A stretch of DNA of 64,000 nt, from positions 8,811,501 to 8,875,500 of the forward strand of contig NC_056425.1 in NCBI RefSeq assembly GCF_905147365.1, read 5' to 3'. A program made the position numbers and the translations under genes. Under the pieces are notes generated by a model. That model searched no databases. It worked only from the letters and a program-made list of their open reading frames with translations, and was not told the DNA's origin. Positions within the stretch are counted from its first letter, which is position 1. Each line of letters begins with the position of its first letter. Below are positions 1 to 11,560 of this stretch, in pieces. The stretch comes from Aricia agestis (lineage: Eukaryota; Arthropoda; Insecta; Lepidoptera; Lycaenidae).

Positions 1-1080
1 AACTGATGCAAATTTCGATGTATTTGTATGCTATTATTTCACCGAAATTGCATGGCGTACCTAAATATCTTGACATGTAAAAAATACTCTACCTCAAGAT
101 ATAAAATTAAATATATCAAAATTGATATTGGAAGTTTCAAGTGAACAAAGGCATTTTAAATTATTATTTTTAAGCAATTGTTTTTTTTAAATAGCATTTC
201 GCAACCTTTAGATTCTTCCTGTTTAATGTAAGAATTCCGAATTCCAAATATTTTAAAAGGCTACGGTAACGCACGCACCGTTCCGGGGCAAAGAGGATTA
301 CCGAAATTAACTCCCTCCGGCGGAGGTAATGATTGACTCCGCTACGAGGGCCCTCCAACATCTGTTCAGTGCCCGTATTGCCGACTTAAGTATTGTTCTC
401 ATTTTTTTCATATTGTTTATTCGTTACGGTAATTATGATTAAAATTATGATATTAATGATAATGTTCATAATCTGGCGATGCACCTTTTTTTTAAATTTA
501 TTGATGGTTTTGTGTTCCACGCATGTTTCGATTATACTGGTATAAGTTCTACGATTCGTCCCGGATTTGGAGCGGACTACTCTAGGTACATCTTTGTATT
601 ATTTAAAAGTGTATCTATTTGTCTAATTACCTGTTCACGCTGAAAGTTGAAACGGCTCAACTGATTAAGATGAAATTTCGTATAATGATACTTTAAGAGA
701 TGGAAACAGATATAAGATGTTTTTTTTTGCGGAAAAGGTACTTTAGAGCTGCGGGCTTCATCTAGCACAATATAATTGCAAAACCCTGCAACAATATCAT
801 TTTTATAAAATTTTATCTGCATACGATAATGCCGCCCATCCACGTAATGCGCTTCCAATATCGATATATTAGGGCGATATCGTATAATAGGCAGATTACA
901 CTGCAAAGACCACGTCGGGAGCTAATCTGACTTAGACACACAAAAGGGTTTATTAACGTGCATACTGTGTGGTACAAATTGGAGATGAGATACGTCTCAG
1001 GTAGACGTGGGTGGAGCTAAGAGCGTTCTGGAGAAATGAACTTGGCTTTATTTCGATAATGTAAGATTCGAAAAGATTTA
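1..1080. other. Gene-free stretch
   Basis: AT-rich, no gene seen. A Helitron-type 3' end (GCTGCGGGCTTCATCTAG) lies near 749-766, with a similar piece at 50535-50555. The 109-codon minus frame at 577-906 has no family features. Confidence 0.5.
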
Positions 1081-1084
1081 ATAC

Positions 1085-1200
1085 TATCTATGTAAATGAA
1101 AATGAATTTTAAATTTTGTTAGTCTCGCTAAAGCTCGAGAACGGCTGAACTGATTTGGCTAGTCTTTGTCTTAAAATATTTGTTGAAGTTCAGCGGGGCT
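1085..1200 (+). mobile_element. Diverged Helitron family 4 fragment
   Basis: AATTTTGTTAGTCTCGCTAA, AGCTCGAGAACGGCTGAACT and GTCTTAAAATATTTGTTGAA follow the order of the 34055 copy; the 3' end is not recognisable. Confidence 0.5.
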
Positions 1201-2195
1201 AAAATGGTCACATTTAGCAATTCCTCTCAATCAATTCAGCAAATGAATTGTCAAAACTGTTAAACTGACAAATGTCAAATCAGTACAAAAATACAGAAAT
1301 GAATTGCAAGCAGAGTTGCATTTTGCGATTTTGGAAAAATGAATCATATTATGATTCATATCATGATTCTTCAAAGCGACCATTTTAGCCCCGCTGGGAA
1401 GGTTAAGGGGAAAGTGATAATATGAGGTAAACCGGGTCATCTAGTAATGAATACAACGAGGCACAGAATTTTATGCAATTTTTTACCTCGATTTGCCTCT
1501 TAGCTTTCGCGTTTTGTGCCTCGATTCTCTGGACTTCTTTCACGTTGTTTGAAGCCTTTTTGAATGTCTGTAACTGAACGCTTAAGCCGTTGTTAAATGA
1601 ACAATAAAAGTCGAGAAACAAGTCGGCGGCCGTAAAGACGAGTCCACGGAATTAATTAGTTGTACGTGCGACTTAATTTCTATACTCGGGGTCACGCTAA
1701 GCTCCAATTTTACGGCACCGAATCATCGAATGACTCCCCCGGGATGCGATCATTAAGTGGGTAAACGGTTAATGAAAACGGTACGAGCACTAAACATCCG
1801 AGTGGAACGCCAGTCACCTAGCTAGTCGTTAAACGTCGTTATCGTCGCGATTAAGTAGCAAAACAAGTCGCGCGGGGCGGCGGGGGGATCGCGTCGCGAA
1901 TAATAATCTCAGTTTACGACGGAAGGCGAGTGAATCAATAAAAACACTAATAATGCAGAGGCGTAATCCGGCCGCTCGCCTCCTGCAACGTCGCGATTAC
2001 CGGCGCTAACGAGATCGTAAAGACGGATCTCCGATGCACGGCTCAGCCCAAACGCCGCGGGTTACTGCCAATCGATACGTTTATTAGACGAAACTTTTAG
2101 GTTAATGCGCTAGTGAGGATTAGCGGTATTTCGGAAAGGGCGCGGGAGTCTGGAGTGTCGTTGCGTCGGTGAAAAAGTTGTATGTGTTGAGGCTA
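1201..2195. other. Gene-free stretch with GC-richer unique block
   Basis: 1620-2160 is non-repetitive by eye, with CGCG and TTAATTA-type motifs mixed, a texture typical of conserved non-coding DNA in moth introns. No open frame with splice sites was seen. Confidence 0.4.
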
Positions 2196-2552
2196 TACGT
2201 GGGAGAGCCATGTTTCGGCACGAATTAGCCGGCTCGACCGGAGAAATACCACGTTCTCACAGAAAACCGGCGTGAAACAGCGCTTGCGCTGAGTTTCGCC
2301 GAGTGAGTAAGTTTACCGGAGGCCCAATCCCCTACCCTATTCCCTTCCCTACCCTCCCCTATTCCCTTCCCCTCCCATCCCTACCCTCCCCTATTCCCTT
2401 CCCCTCCCATCACTACCCTCCCCTATTACCCTATTCCCTCTTAAAAGGCCGGCAACGCACCTGCAGCTTTTCTGATGCTGCGAGTGTCCATGGGCGACGG
2501 AAGTTGCTTTCCATCAGGTGACCCGTTTGCTCGTCTACCCCCTTATTTTCAC
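2196..2552 (+). mobile_element. Poly(A) SINE-like repeat S1, copy 1
   Basis: Family layout: TACGTGGGAGAGCC start, a stretch with ACCACGTTCTCACAG and GAAACAGCGCTTGCGCTG, a variable pyrimidine minisatellite (CCCTACCCTCCCCTATTCCC units), then TTAAAAGGCCGGCAACGC, GGTGACCCGTTTGC and CCCCCTTATTTCA before a poly(A). This copy has lost its A tail and ends at TTATTTTCACC. The 72-codon open frame inside it is the minisatellite read through and is not a gene. Confidence 0.8.
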
Positions 2553-2559
2553 CGACCCT

Positions 2560-5500
2560 CGAAAAGAGGAGGTTAGTATGTTTACTTTCTACGATGGCTT
2601 AACGTAGACACGTTTGCGCCACTTGTCGCGGTCGCGTGTGGTTGTGGATATTATTATTTTATTTCTAATTTGGACAAAAGGCTTGCAATAATAATAATTA
2701 TTAGGTACTGCACTGCTACTCATGCGGTAGGTTTTTCATTGTGTGGTAGAATATCAATAGTAGGTAAATACTCCGAGATACATATTCACAGACATTTAAA
2801 TTACCTCCGTAATTGAAATGCTGTATTTCTCGACTGGGGCAGACGGGAAATAAAACACAATTTACAACTAAACCCGAGCGAAGATTAAAATTAAAAGAGC
2901 AACAGTCTTATTTAAGGTCTCTTACAAACCCTAAAAGAGCATGGAATCCATTATTCTCAATTTGCGCCAGGTTGAGGGAAACGCGGACGGCGCGGCGGGT
3001 GTCCCCCTTGATTAAACCGGGAAGTAAGAAGTAACAATTTGTGAGCGCTTCCCGGTTATACCTTGACTTCCCGGCTTCCCGCTTCCCACTTCCCATCACC
3101 TCCGGCTGTCCCTGAATTGCTTGCCGTATTTAAGTTTCCAACTCGAGCTAATGTGTGTGTGATTGTGCGCGGTTTTATCTTTATGATAGAAGAGTCTTTT
3201 ATTCAATTTCTGTTTGCAGTTGAAATTTTGTACGGAAAGTTTTAATCAAAAGTTTTAAAGTTTTGTATTTTTCAGGCGCTTTTTACTCAATTCCTGCGCT
3301 CTCTCTACCTCTATAGTAGTCTATAGTTCTAGTATTTTTATTGTTTTGAGGAAAATTATTATTATTTTTGTTGTTAAGGTTTCTCTTTTCGCTAGTGGTT
3401 TAGCTAGAATAACCTAATATTAAACCATGATTGCATTATGTACATTGTACAATCGACATGCAATCATACATGATATTATGTATGAAGCACAGTCGACGTC
3501 GATAAAGTTGGTATAATTTCAAACAAATATGCCCCTCTACATGTCCACTTGCGAGTTGTGTTGGTCCATCATAGGCTAACAATATGTACATCATTATGTA
3601 TCAGACAGCGGTCGTGCAGTTTTATTAACTGTCTTGCATAATATGACAGCATCAATAACAGGCGCCCACGTGCGGACCCCCGCCGCTTTCTGTTGTCGAC
3701 ACTGCATATTGTGTATTGATCAGTACTGGCCGGAGGATTGTTTAATGTATCTTCACTTTGAATAATTTTCAGTTGTATGTGTTTGTTTTTATAGGCGGAA
3801 ATAAATGATGTTTTTTTGTTTGTTTGTTTTCTACATACAAACGCTGTTGGTGATTTTCTCCGAATTAAAGCATTGTAGATATAATTTTTTTGGCTCTATC
3901 GATTTACTTATCTAGCTACGTAATATCTACGTAAGCATATTTTCATCTCACGTGTCGTTTATATAATTTGAATTACTTTTGAAAATATACGACTTTTGGC
4001 ATTGAATTTTTATTTGTAGGATTTCTAGATATTATTTATAATCTCGCAAGCTTGCATAGAATATCATTCCTTACTACCTCTAGGCTATACAAACGTAGAA
4101 TCACAGCTTTTATTTTTTGTTGCCGATACGGTGTTCATTGAACGTAGTCCTGGCTCCAGCCTATAGGTGTGAGTTTAGGGCGTGGGGTCAAAAAGTGAGT
4201 GGTGATCTCGATTCAGCGGAGCATGCGGAGTAATCCGGAGCGAGGCGGGTAAACAAATTACCGACCAGTACCGTCCACATTTTAACCGGCAGTTTTTACG
4301 GATACGAGAATATGTTTTTTCGTTAAGTTAGGTTAAATCAAATCAAATGTCTTTAATGCCAGAATGTTGTTGTTATAAAGGTCTTATTAAGAGCCCATAT
4401 GACCCTAACTTGACTACATACTTTAACCTAGATCTCAAAATCTGTAAGGTCTAGAAAACTGATTTTTTGACACAAGTAACTTCAGTTCATAAAGATTAAA
4501 TGCTCAAGACGAAAACACGATTACTCAAAAAATGCTCGATAGTTTCTTTTTTACAAAAAACCTTGTTTTAGACACATTTTTGCTTGGATCTTCGAAGTTT
4601 GTTGTCTTTTCTTTAATATTTTTTAATATCTAAAAAGGTATTGATAAAACCTAAATTTGCTCAAAACACTTTTTTCATAATCATTATAGTTCGTCTTTTA
4701 TTCAAGTAAAACTAACTCGGCGATGATTCCGCGCCGTCCTTTTTCACCTGGCATATGAAAGACGGGCGTGAGTGTAAAGAGAGAAGGACGATGTTTGATT
4801 TTTAGAGTCAGGTGAGCTCTTAACTACTCATAGGTTCGCTTTTTTTAAGTGTTGGCAATCAAGAATTTGCTTTCAATACATTAAAAATTTAGTTAACAGT
4901 CAAGTTCAATCTTTTGAACGTGTTACATTATTTTCATGACTTCTTTTTATAACGTGTTTCTGTTTCGTTCATGTTCATGAAACTTTAGAAATTGGCCCGA
5001 CAGAGAATAGTAGACAATAGGGATGATGACAAGGTCAAAGATTAGCAAATTTTGTTAATAAAATAAAGAAATCACGGTAAAAAATAAGTGTTCCCAAAAT
5101 TTCAGCTTGATAGCATTTGTATTTTTTTTTGTTATGAGCCTTCAAAGTTGAATATTCAAGTCAATTTTTTTTTTAATTAAATTTCTTAATATTTGTATAC
5201 CATTCGATAACTTATGAAATTAAAAGCAACTTTTGTTATGAAACCACTTTCATAAACGCAATATTTAATATACCTATCAAACAAAGCTCTCTCCCGATGC
5301 GTACAAACTACGAAAGAGTGACTTCATACTTTCGTAGCACTTTGTATGGAGCGTTTCGGGCAGGTCTATTTTATGAGATGTTTGAATTGTCATATCTTGG
5401 TGAATTTTTAAGCTATCAGAGTCATTCTTTCAGCGATGTTCCTATTTTTAAGGGTCTTTCAATTACCAATAAGAAAAAAAAATAGTCATCATGCCCATTA

Positions 5501-5800
5501 TAACGTCTGTGTATGCGATCTCTTTTATCAGTATTATGATTCATCGGTTTTTCTTCAAATAGCCTACATCGCAAAGCTTTTCCATTTGCTTTTCCAATAT
5601 GAGAGGTGTCGGCTTTTTTGCCGTCGCTACACTCGTCGCCGGCATCGGCACGCCGACGGACGTCCGCTATTAATTCTAATTCCGACGAAAGACGAAGATC
5701 GCCCGAGATGGGCGGACGGCACGCGCGGACCAATGAAATTATTGATGAATTTATTAGTTCGCTAAATAAACATCGAGACGAAGACTCGGATAATATAGAA
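2560..5800. other. Gene-free stretch
   Basis: Low-complexity AT-rich DNA. 4700-5390 contains phrases (GACTTCATACTTTCGTAGCA, GTATGGAGCGTTTCGGGCAG) that feel repetitive, probably an unidentified transposon. 5600-5800 is GC-richer with overlapping open frames on three frames, none convincing. Confidence 0.4.
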
Positions 5801-5802
5801 TA

Positions 5803-6068
5803 CGAGCTTTTGCCCGCGGCTTCGCTCGCGTTAAGAAGTATTATTATATACAAACTTTCATCCCCTATTTTAACCCCTTGGAGGTGGAATTGATTTTGAT
5901 CAATTCCACCTCCAAGGGGGTTAAAATATATATATCCTTTCTTAGCGGATGCCTACGTCATAACATCTACCTACATGCTAAATTTCAGCCCGATCCGTCC
6001 AGTGGTTTTGGCTGTGCGTTGATAGATCACCATGTCAGTCAGTCACCTTTGAGTTTTATATTTATAGA
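5803..6068 (-). mobile_element. Helitron-like family 5 with internal inverted duplication
   Basis: Minus strand: TCTATAAATATAAAACTC at 6068 after an A; 3' end GCGAAGCCGCGGGCAAAAGC then CTCG before T (5806-5803). Contains the palindrome at 5866-5928, absent from the second copy (22512-22719). Confidence 0.65.
5866..5928. repeat. 29-bp inverted repeat inside a Helitron-like copy
   Basis: 5866-5894 and 5899-5928 are reverse complements except for one extra G in the right arm; the loop is TTTG. The second family copy has no such palindrome. Confidence 0.8.
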
Positions 6069-6734
6069 TTATCGGATTTATTGATGAATACTTCGTCATC
6101 TGCAAGTATTTTTCTTTGTTTTGAAATAGAGTCTTTGATTTGTGCTTGGTAATTTACCACACCTTGGTTGGGCTTGCGTTTCGGAACTCTGAGCTTTACT
6201 CTGAAGTCATTAACCATTCCATCGTGCGTGAAATGTCCATTATAACTTCCCCTTCTTCTTTACTAGAATGCACGTGCACTCTAGTGTTAAAGGGCCGCGA
6301 TTTGTCTTCATATTAATACAATATTATAACCGAATCCGGAGCCCTCAGACTATTGGGACGTATAACTCAATATGCGGTGGACGGACGCGGCGCCGCGCCT
6401 TATTTGCATTTTGATGAGGGCCACACTGATACAGTAAACACGTTACCTCCGAATAGGGCTGACAAGAGAGTGGGAGGAACCTGCTTAGAAGGATGTTTGG
6501 AGGGTATAGAAAGGTTTATTTTCTAGAAGCTTAATAGTATAACTTAAACCATTTAACAGTTCGCATTGTCTGACTTCATCATGCTGTATTCGGCCAATTA
6601 TTGTTCTAAGATGAACCATTGCAGCTCAAGAATTTCTTAGAGCCACTTGACTTTAAAGGTTTGTTAATAGTTATAATAGAATCAGGCGTTACTTTGCGGA
6701 AATCCATAGCTTAAAATGTTGTATATATAGTATA

Positions 6735-7165
6735 TACGCATAGGCACGCGTACACTCACTCATTTATTTAGGTTGAGTTTTTTTTTTATGAAATAAGGGG
6801 GCAAACGAGCAAACGGGTCACCTGATGGAAAGCTACTTCCGTCGCCCATGGACACTTGCAGTATCAGGAGAGCTGCAGGTGCGTTGCCGGCCTTTTAAGA
6901 GGGAATAGGGTAATAGGGGAGGGTAGGGATGAGAAGGGAGGAGAATAGGGGAGGGTAGGGAAAGGAATAGGGTAGGGGATTGGGCCTCCGGTAAACTCAC
7001 TCACTCGGCGAAACACAGCGCAAACGTTGTTTCACGCCGGTTTTCTGTGAGAACGTGGTATTTCTCCGGGTGAGCCGGCCCTTTCGTGCCGAAGCATGGC
7101 TCTCCCATGTAAAAATATTCGCGGAATATTGCTAAAAATAATAACATACTAAATCTAAAGGTTTG
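6735..7165 (+). repeat. Second copy of the Penelope-like tail, split by S1
   Basis: ACGCATAGGC, CGTACACTCACTCATTTATT (6735-6771), then after the S1 insertion TTCGCGGAATATTGCTAAAA and ATAATAACATACTAAAT (7116-7157). The same order is uninterrupted at 38951-39033. Confidence 0.68.
6778..7110 (-). mobile_element. S1 repeat, copy 2, nested
   Basis: Minus-strand copy with poly(A) at 6778-6787 and the start of the element at 7110. It splits a second copy of the Penelope-like tail repeat (6735-6777 and 7111-7165). Confidence 0.8.
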
Positions 7166-7772
7166 GATCAATATGTTCCCTAGAGCAATGTCAGTAAATG
7201 AAACCTATAGCCTATTTCAGTGGCATTTTATTTGCATTTTTGTCGGTACGGCCTCTTGCGGCAATGATCGGAAAGTCATCTTAAGGATAAGGTTAAGTTG
7301 CACTTAAATACCATCTCGACTCTCTAATACTTTTTCGCGGCGAATTTCCCAAGGCTGGCAACCCTGCGTCCGACCTCCGCCGTTTAATCGGACACCCGAC
7401 TCTGTCCGCTCAATTAATTCACACTTGGCATAAATTACAGCCCATATACGTTATGAATGGCAATGAAGTTGAATACAAATGGATTAGATTTCAACATTCC
7501 ACCCCGACTGACTTTCATTGCACTTGATTGTAAGGCGACGCCCTTTGTTGGGTCTTATGTTTAGGAAATCTAGAGGTGGCCTGTGTCTTATTTATGATTG
7601 TATTAAAAAATAGAAAGTGAGAAATAGAAACACGTTATTAGGGCGTTTGAGCGAATAATGCAGAAGTATATCCGAAAATTCTTTCAGATCTTGCCAGCAT
7701 TGATCATACTGATTTTAAGGCAGTAAATATGCTAATGTCTACAACCAGTAATAGCACACAAAATAGTAATCA

Positions 7773-8031
7773 CTAAATGACGCTTGCAACTCCGTTGCAT
7801 CAAAATTCGTTTATCGCGAGGAAACAGTATATTTTTTCGGGATGAAAAGTATCCTATGTCCTTTCCCAGGACTCAAAGTATCTCCATGCCATATTTCAGC
7901 AAAATCAATTCAGTGGTTTGGGCGTAAAAAGGTAACAGATAGACAGACAGATAGAAAGACAGACAGATAGAAAGACAGACAGATAGAAAGACAGACAGAC
8001 ATACACTTCGCATTTATAATAGTAGTATGGA
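7773..8031 (-). mobile_element. Microsatellite-bearing Helitron, family 2
   Basis: On the minus strand this starts TCCATAC at 8031 after an A. It carries an expanded GTCT/CTAT microsatellite (7927-8004), the conserved body, and the 3' hairpin GCAACGGAGTTGC, and ends at a mutated terminus (TTAG for CTAG). A family 2 consensus can be read from the seven copies in the window. Confidence 0.78.
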
Positions 8032-8225
8032 TGTCAGAGCTGATGCTCATACACGTATAATGTTTGAGCAAGGAAGGGAGTGTAATGCAGACGCCGAGTT
8101 AGTTAAGCACTGACCTACTGCATGTCGAGCGGTTAATAAGCTCCCGACTGGCGCTCGGATTTCGGTCGTTAGCTCGGCAATTGTCGACACCTAATTAGTC
8201 CGTCACCCGACGCGCCCGGGTGAAG

Positions 8226-8261
8226 CCCGGATACACCCGGATATAACCGGGTGTATCCGGG
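8226..8261. repeat. GC-rich 15-bp perfect inverted repeat
   Basis: CCCGGATACACCCGG (8226-8240) and its complement (8247-8261) around ATATAA, in a GC-rich block with further CCCGGGTG motifs. Confidence 0.75.
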
Positions 8262-8405
8262 TGTGCCGCGAGCCGTGTGCAAGGCGGTGCGCGATATTTA
8301 ATGCACTTTGCGGTTTATACCGCCGCTTCGGTGACTTGTTCTCTGGTTTAGGAATAATGCACAGTTAAATTAGCTTGACTGATACGTTTAAGCCACCAGA
8401 TTATG

Positions 8406-8492
8406 GCGCTTGTAGTAAGGATACGGTAATTTAGACTACTGAGTAGACATTTTACTCAGTAGTCTAAATTACCGTATCCTTACTACAAGCGC
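8406..8492. repeat. Perfect 40-bp-arm hairpin upstream of the membralin exon
   Basis: 8406-8445 and 8453-8492 are exact reverse complements around a 7-nt loop (GACATTT). No terminal signature of a known transposon family is evident. Transcribed from either strand it would give a long perfect hairpin RNA. Confidence 0.85.
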
Positions 8493-8698
8493 TATAAACT
8501 GAAGTTGCTTGGTTGTTGTTGAGATGACAGAAACATTTTCGTATATAATTAGGTAAGTACAAAAACAGTTGGCTGCTTCGAAGTAAAAAAGGAAATATAT
8601 TATACCCTCTTTTTGGCAACATTACATTCAAACAATAGGTTTTACCCACATTGATACAAGAAATGCCCCACAGTTTTTACAAAAACGTATTTTTTTAG

Positions 8699-8831
8699 GC
8701 ATGGAGGCGATAATGTCTGAGTTCTTCAACGACACGACGACGGCGTTCTACATCATCCTGATCGTGTGGATCGCCGACCAGTACGACGCCATCTGCTGCC
8801 ACACCGCCATCGCTAAACGACATTGGTTGAG
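8699..8831 (+). CDS. TMEM259: Internal exon of membralin (TMEM259)
   Basis: Seen: a 133-nt open stretch preceded by a T-rich tract ending TTTTTTTAG and followed by AG|GTAAGTG, i.e. a strong acceptor (AG at 8697-8698) and donor (GT at 8832-8833). The exon enters with two bases (GC) of a split codon, reads 43 codons from 8701 and leaves with AG of an Arg codon. The peptide contains MEAIMSEFFNDTTTAFY, then a hydrophobic run (IILIVWIA), then DQYDAICCH and KRHWL. I recognise this as the highly conserved segment of membralin. Membralin is a multi-pass ER membrane protein; in mammals it works with the RNF185 ubiquitin ligase in ER-associated degradation. The first ATG (8701) is an internal codon, not a start. 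In the family a Gly precedes this Met, which fits the incoming GC of a split GGN codon. GC content is far above the surroundings. The preceding and following exons were not found in this window. Confidence 0.93.
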
Positions 8832-10128
8832 GTAAGTGACATAATGTGACCTGCAGCCACCATGACTGAGAATGAACCAACAGAGTTGGGCAATAGAGCG
8901 AAAAGGGAAATGTTAAGGGAGAGCAATGTGTAGTTTGAGCTCATCATTAGTTAAATCTAGCGATTATTAAGGCACATGTTAAAGAAGAATTACTTTTGTT
9001 AAATTGGAAACAATATTGTGTTCGAGTTAGTCATCAATTTTTTAATCAGTAATTATTGTAGGTAGTTGTGGCTAAAAACAGCCTCTACACGTTTGCCATG
9101 AAGGACTTCCATACTTTAAGTAGACCGTTGCCCAACATTGAACGAACCAACGTCAAACAACGCAATGTCTACGATTGCCCATGAGTGTCGTCAATAATTA
9201 TTGTTCCTACTAAGGTCGACAGTTGCGCAACATTAAACCAACATCCAACAACGCAATCAATCTAGGTGTTTTATATCAACATGCCTTAATACCAGGAATT
9301 CTATGCCAATATGAAATACCAATTATAACCGATATGTTAATAATTATGATATTCTTCATTATATTTTTATTTACGTAATATATTTTTATAAACAGTGTAG
9401 CAATTTTCCGTGTTTTTTTTTGTTTGCGCTGATTGTTTGTTTAGGAAAATATGATATTACTTTCGATGCGGTTGTTAATTGATGTTGTTTTACTTTGTAT
9501 CTTCTGTATATTTTATGTTTTGGTATAATATTTATCAAAGTGTTTTGCTCGTAATACTTACTGTAGACTATAATTTATCTTCTTTTAAAATAATTTTACT
9601 TCCAACTTTTTTTTTACTTTTCATTTTCTGTACCTTCGGCCATATTATAAAGTGTTCATTTTCGTTTTTTAATCTCGTTTTTAAGAATACAACAATCAAA
9701 GTAACGAGGCACAGATTTCCATTAAATTTTTGACATATTATTATTAAGTTTGATGTGCTCGCCGTTTGGACTTCATTAACTTGGAGGAATTATTATACAC
9801 TAATAAGCAATTCTTGTTCATTACATTATACATCATGGTAAATTATTATAAGCGGAAATGTACGAGGCGTGTAGGGCTTACTGCTTAGGTCATGACAATA
9901 TGACGAATTGAGTCCGTCCAAATGATACGGTGCAACGAAATCTCTAATTATCCCCAACAAACCGTACGCCATTATCGAAGTGCATTGTAACAGTACTAAT
10001 TAAATAGACCAGTTTTAAATAGCGTTTCCATTGCGAGCCTCTAGCAGAAACAGCGCTGGACAGCGCTGAAAAATATAGATTTTGGCCAGACAATAATAAT
10101 ATCCAAAAAAAGTAACACAGGGACATAT
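8832..10128. other. Intron after the membralin exon
   Basis: Follows the donor at 8832. No further membralin exon. A diverged direct duplication is visible: GTTGCCCAACATTGAAC... at 9126 and GTTGCGCAACATTAAAC... at 9221. Confidence 0.5.
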
Positions 10129-10456
10129 ACGTGGGAGAGCCATGCTTCGGCACGAATGGGCCGGCTCGACCGGAGAAATACCACGTTCTCACAGAAAACC
10201 GGCGTGATGCCGAGTGAGTGAGTTTACCGGCGTTTTGCCGAGTGAGTGAGTTTACCGGAGGCCCAATCCCCTACCCTATTCTCTTCCCTACCCTCCCCTA
10301 TTCCCTTCCTTTCCCTAAACTCCCCTATAACCCTAATCCCTCTTAAAAGGCCGGCAACGCACCTGCAGCTCTTCTGATGCTGCGAGTGTCCATGGGCGAC
10401 GGAAGTTGCTTTCCGTCAGGCGACCCGTTTGCCCCCTTATTTCATTAAAAAAAAAA
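10129..10456 (+). mobile_element. S1 repeat, copy 3
   Basis: Plus-strand copy ending in ATTAAAAAAAAAA. It carries an internal tandem duplication of the GCCGAGTGAGTGAGTTTACC segment (about 10207-10260) and lacks the GCGCTTGCGC palindrome present in the other copies. Confidence 0.8.
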
Positions 10457-11038
10457 GGGTGCGAGTTAAAAAGAGCTTCATCAGTAAAGTTTTATGTGGT
10501 GTTTAGACTCAATTGTGTCAGTATTATTGCGTATATTTATTACGTCTTAATGCTACGAATTTTCAACAATATAAACGAAGAATAAATTTTAAGAAGTAAT
10601 TTCAACCAAAGCCTTTTTTTAAGCGCAATATAAGTCGAAAATGTGTCACTATTAAAGCACATTTGTGCTTCTTGTTTCTCTCGCCTTATGCCTAGTTTTT
10701 GATTAGCTAACGTCAAAATATTAACCAAATAAAAAAAAAACTCAGAAATTGGGCATTAATAGCTTATTGGGCATTATTATCAGGTAAATAGTGCTACCCT
10801 TGTAATGAGATATCGAAAAACCCGCCATTCTGTTTTCGGCCGTTGTCGAGCGCTGTTTTCTCAAGCGCGTCCATTGACAAAACGAAACAACAAAGAGCCG
10901 ACCGCAACGTGGCATAATGAAAGGCCATATCAATACGCTAATTAATATCGTCGTCCGTCACTTTTCAATAACCTAACGTGCTGCGTTAATTGGCTGCGTT
11001 CACGCGGTCTGTTTAAACGTTGTTTAAACATTTAATTG

Positions 11039-11373
11039 TTTTTTTTTTTTATGAAATAATGGGGCAAACGAGCAAACGGATCACCTGATGGAAAGTAGCT
11101 TCCGTCGCCCATGGACACTTGCAGCATCAGAAGAGCTGCCGGTGCGTTGCCGGCCTTTTAAGAGGGAATAGGGTAATAGGGGAGGGTAGGGATGGGGAGG
11201 GAAGGGAATAGGGGAGGGTAGGGAAGGGAATAGGGTAGGGGATTGGGCCTCCGGTAAACTCCCTCACTCGGCGAAACACAGCGCAAGCGCTGTTTCACGC
11301 CGGTTTTCTGTGAGAACGTGGTATTTCTCCGGTCGAGCCGGCCCATTCGTGCCGAAGCATGGCTCTTCCACGT
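11039..11373 (-). mobile_element. S1 repeat, copy 4
   Basis: Minus-strand copy, poly(T) at 11039-11050 on the plus strand, element start near 11373. It sits next to the 45-bp tandem array at 11406. The 140-codon open frame across both (11158-11580) is an artefact of the two repeats. Confidence 0.8.
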
Positions 11374-11405
11374 ATATTCATACAATAAATTGTTTATTCT
11401 ATGAA

Positions 11406-11560
11406 TTATGAAATGATTGCTATTTAATTTAACGTATATTGCAATATACGTTATGAAATGATTGCTATTTAATTTAACGTATATTGCAATATACGTTATG
11501 AAATGATTGCTATTTAATTTAACGTATATTGCAATATACGTTATGAAATGATTGCTATTG
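11406..11560. repeat. 45-bp tandem repeat, 3.4 units
   Basis: Units at 11406, 11451 and 11496 plus a 20-bp partial at 11541, nearly identical. Each contains the palindrome ACGTATATTGCAATATACGT. The period is a multiple of three, which makes an apparent repeated peptide on the minus strand. Confidence 0.88.

Noticed and set aside
5422..5893. Overlapping frames of 95, 109 and 143 codons
   Set aside because: Three frames on both strands overlap in GC-richer DNA, and one runs into a Helitron. None has a recognisable motif or splice sites.
7927..8004. CRISPR-like direct repeats
   Set aside because: It is a GACA/GATA microsatellite inside a Helitron, with no unique spacers.
8695..8880. 61-codon minus-strand frame
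   Set aside because: Antisense of the membralin exon and extends through its donor site.
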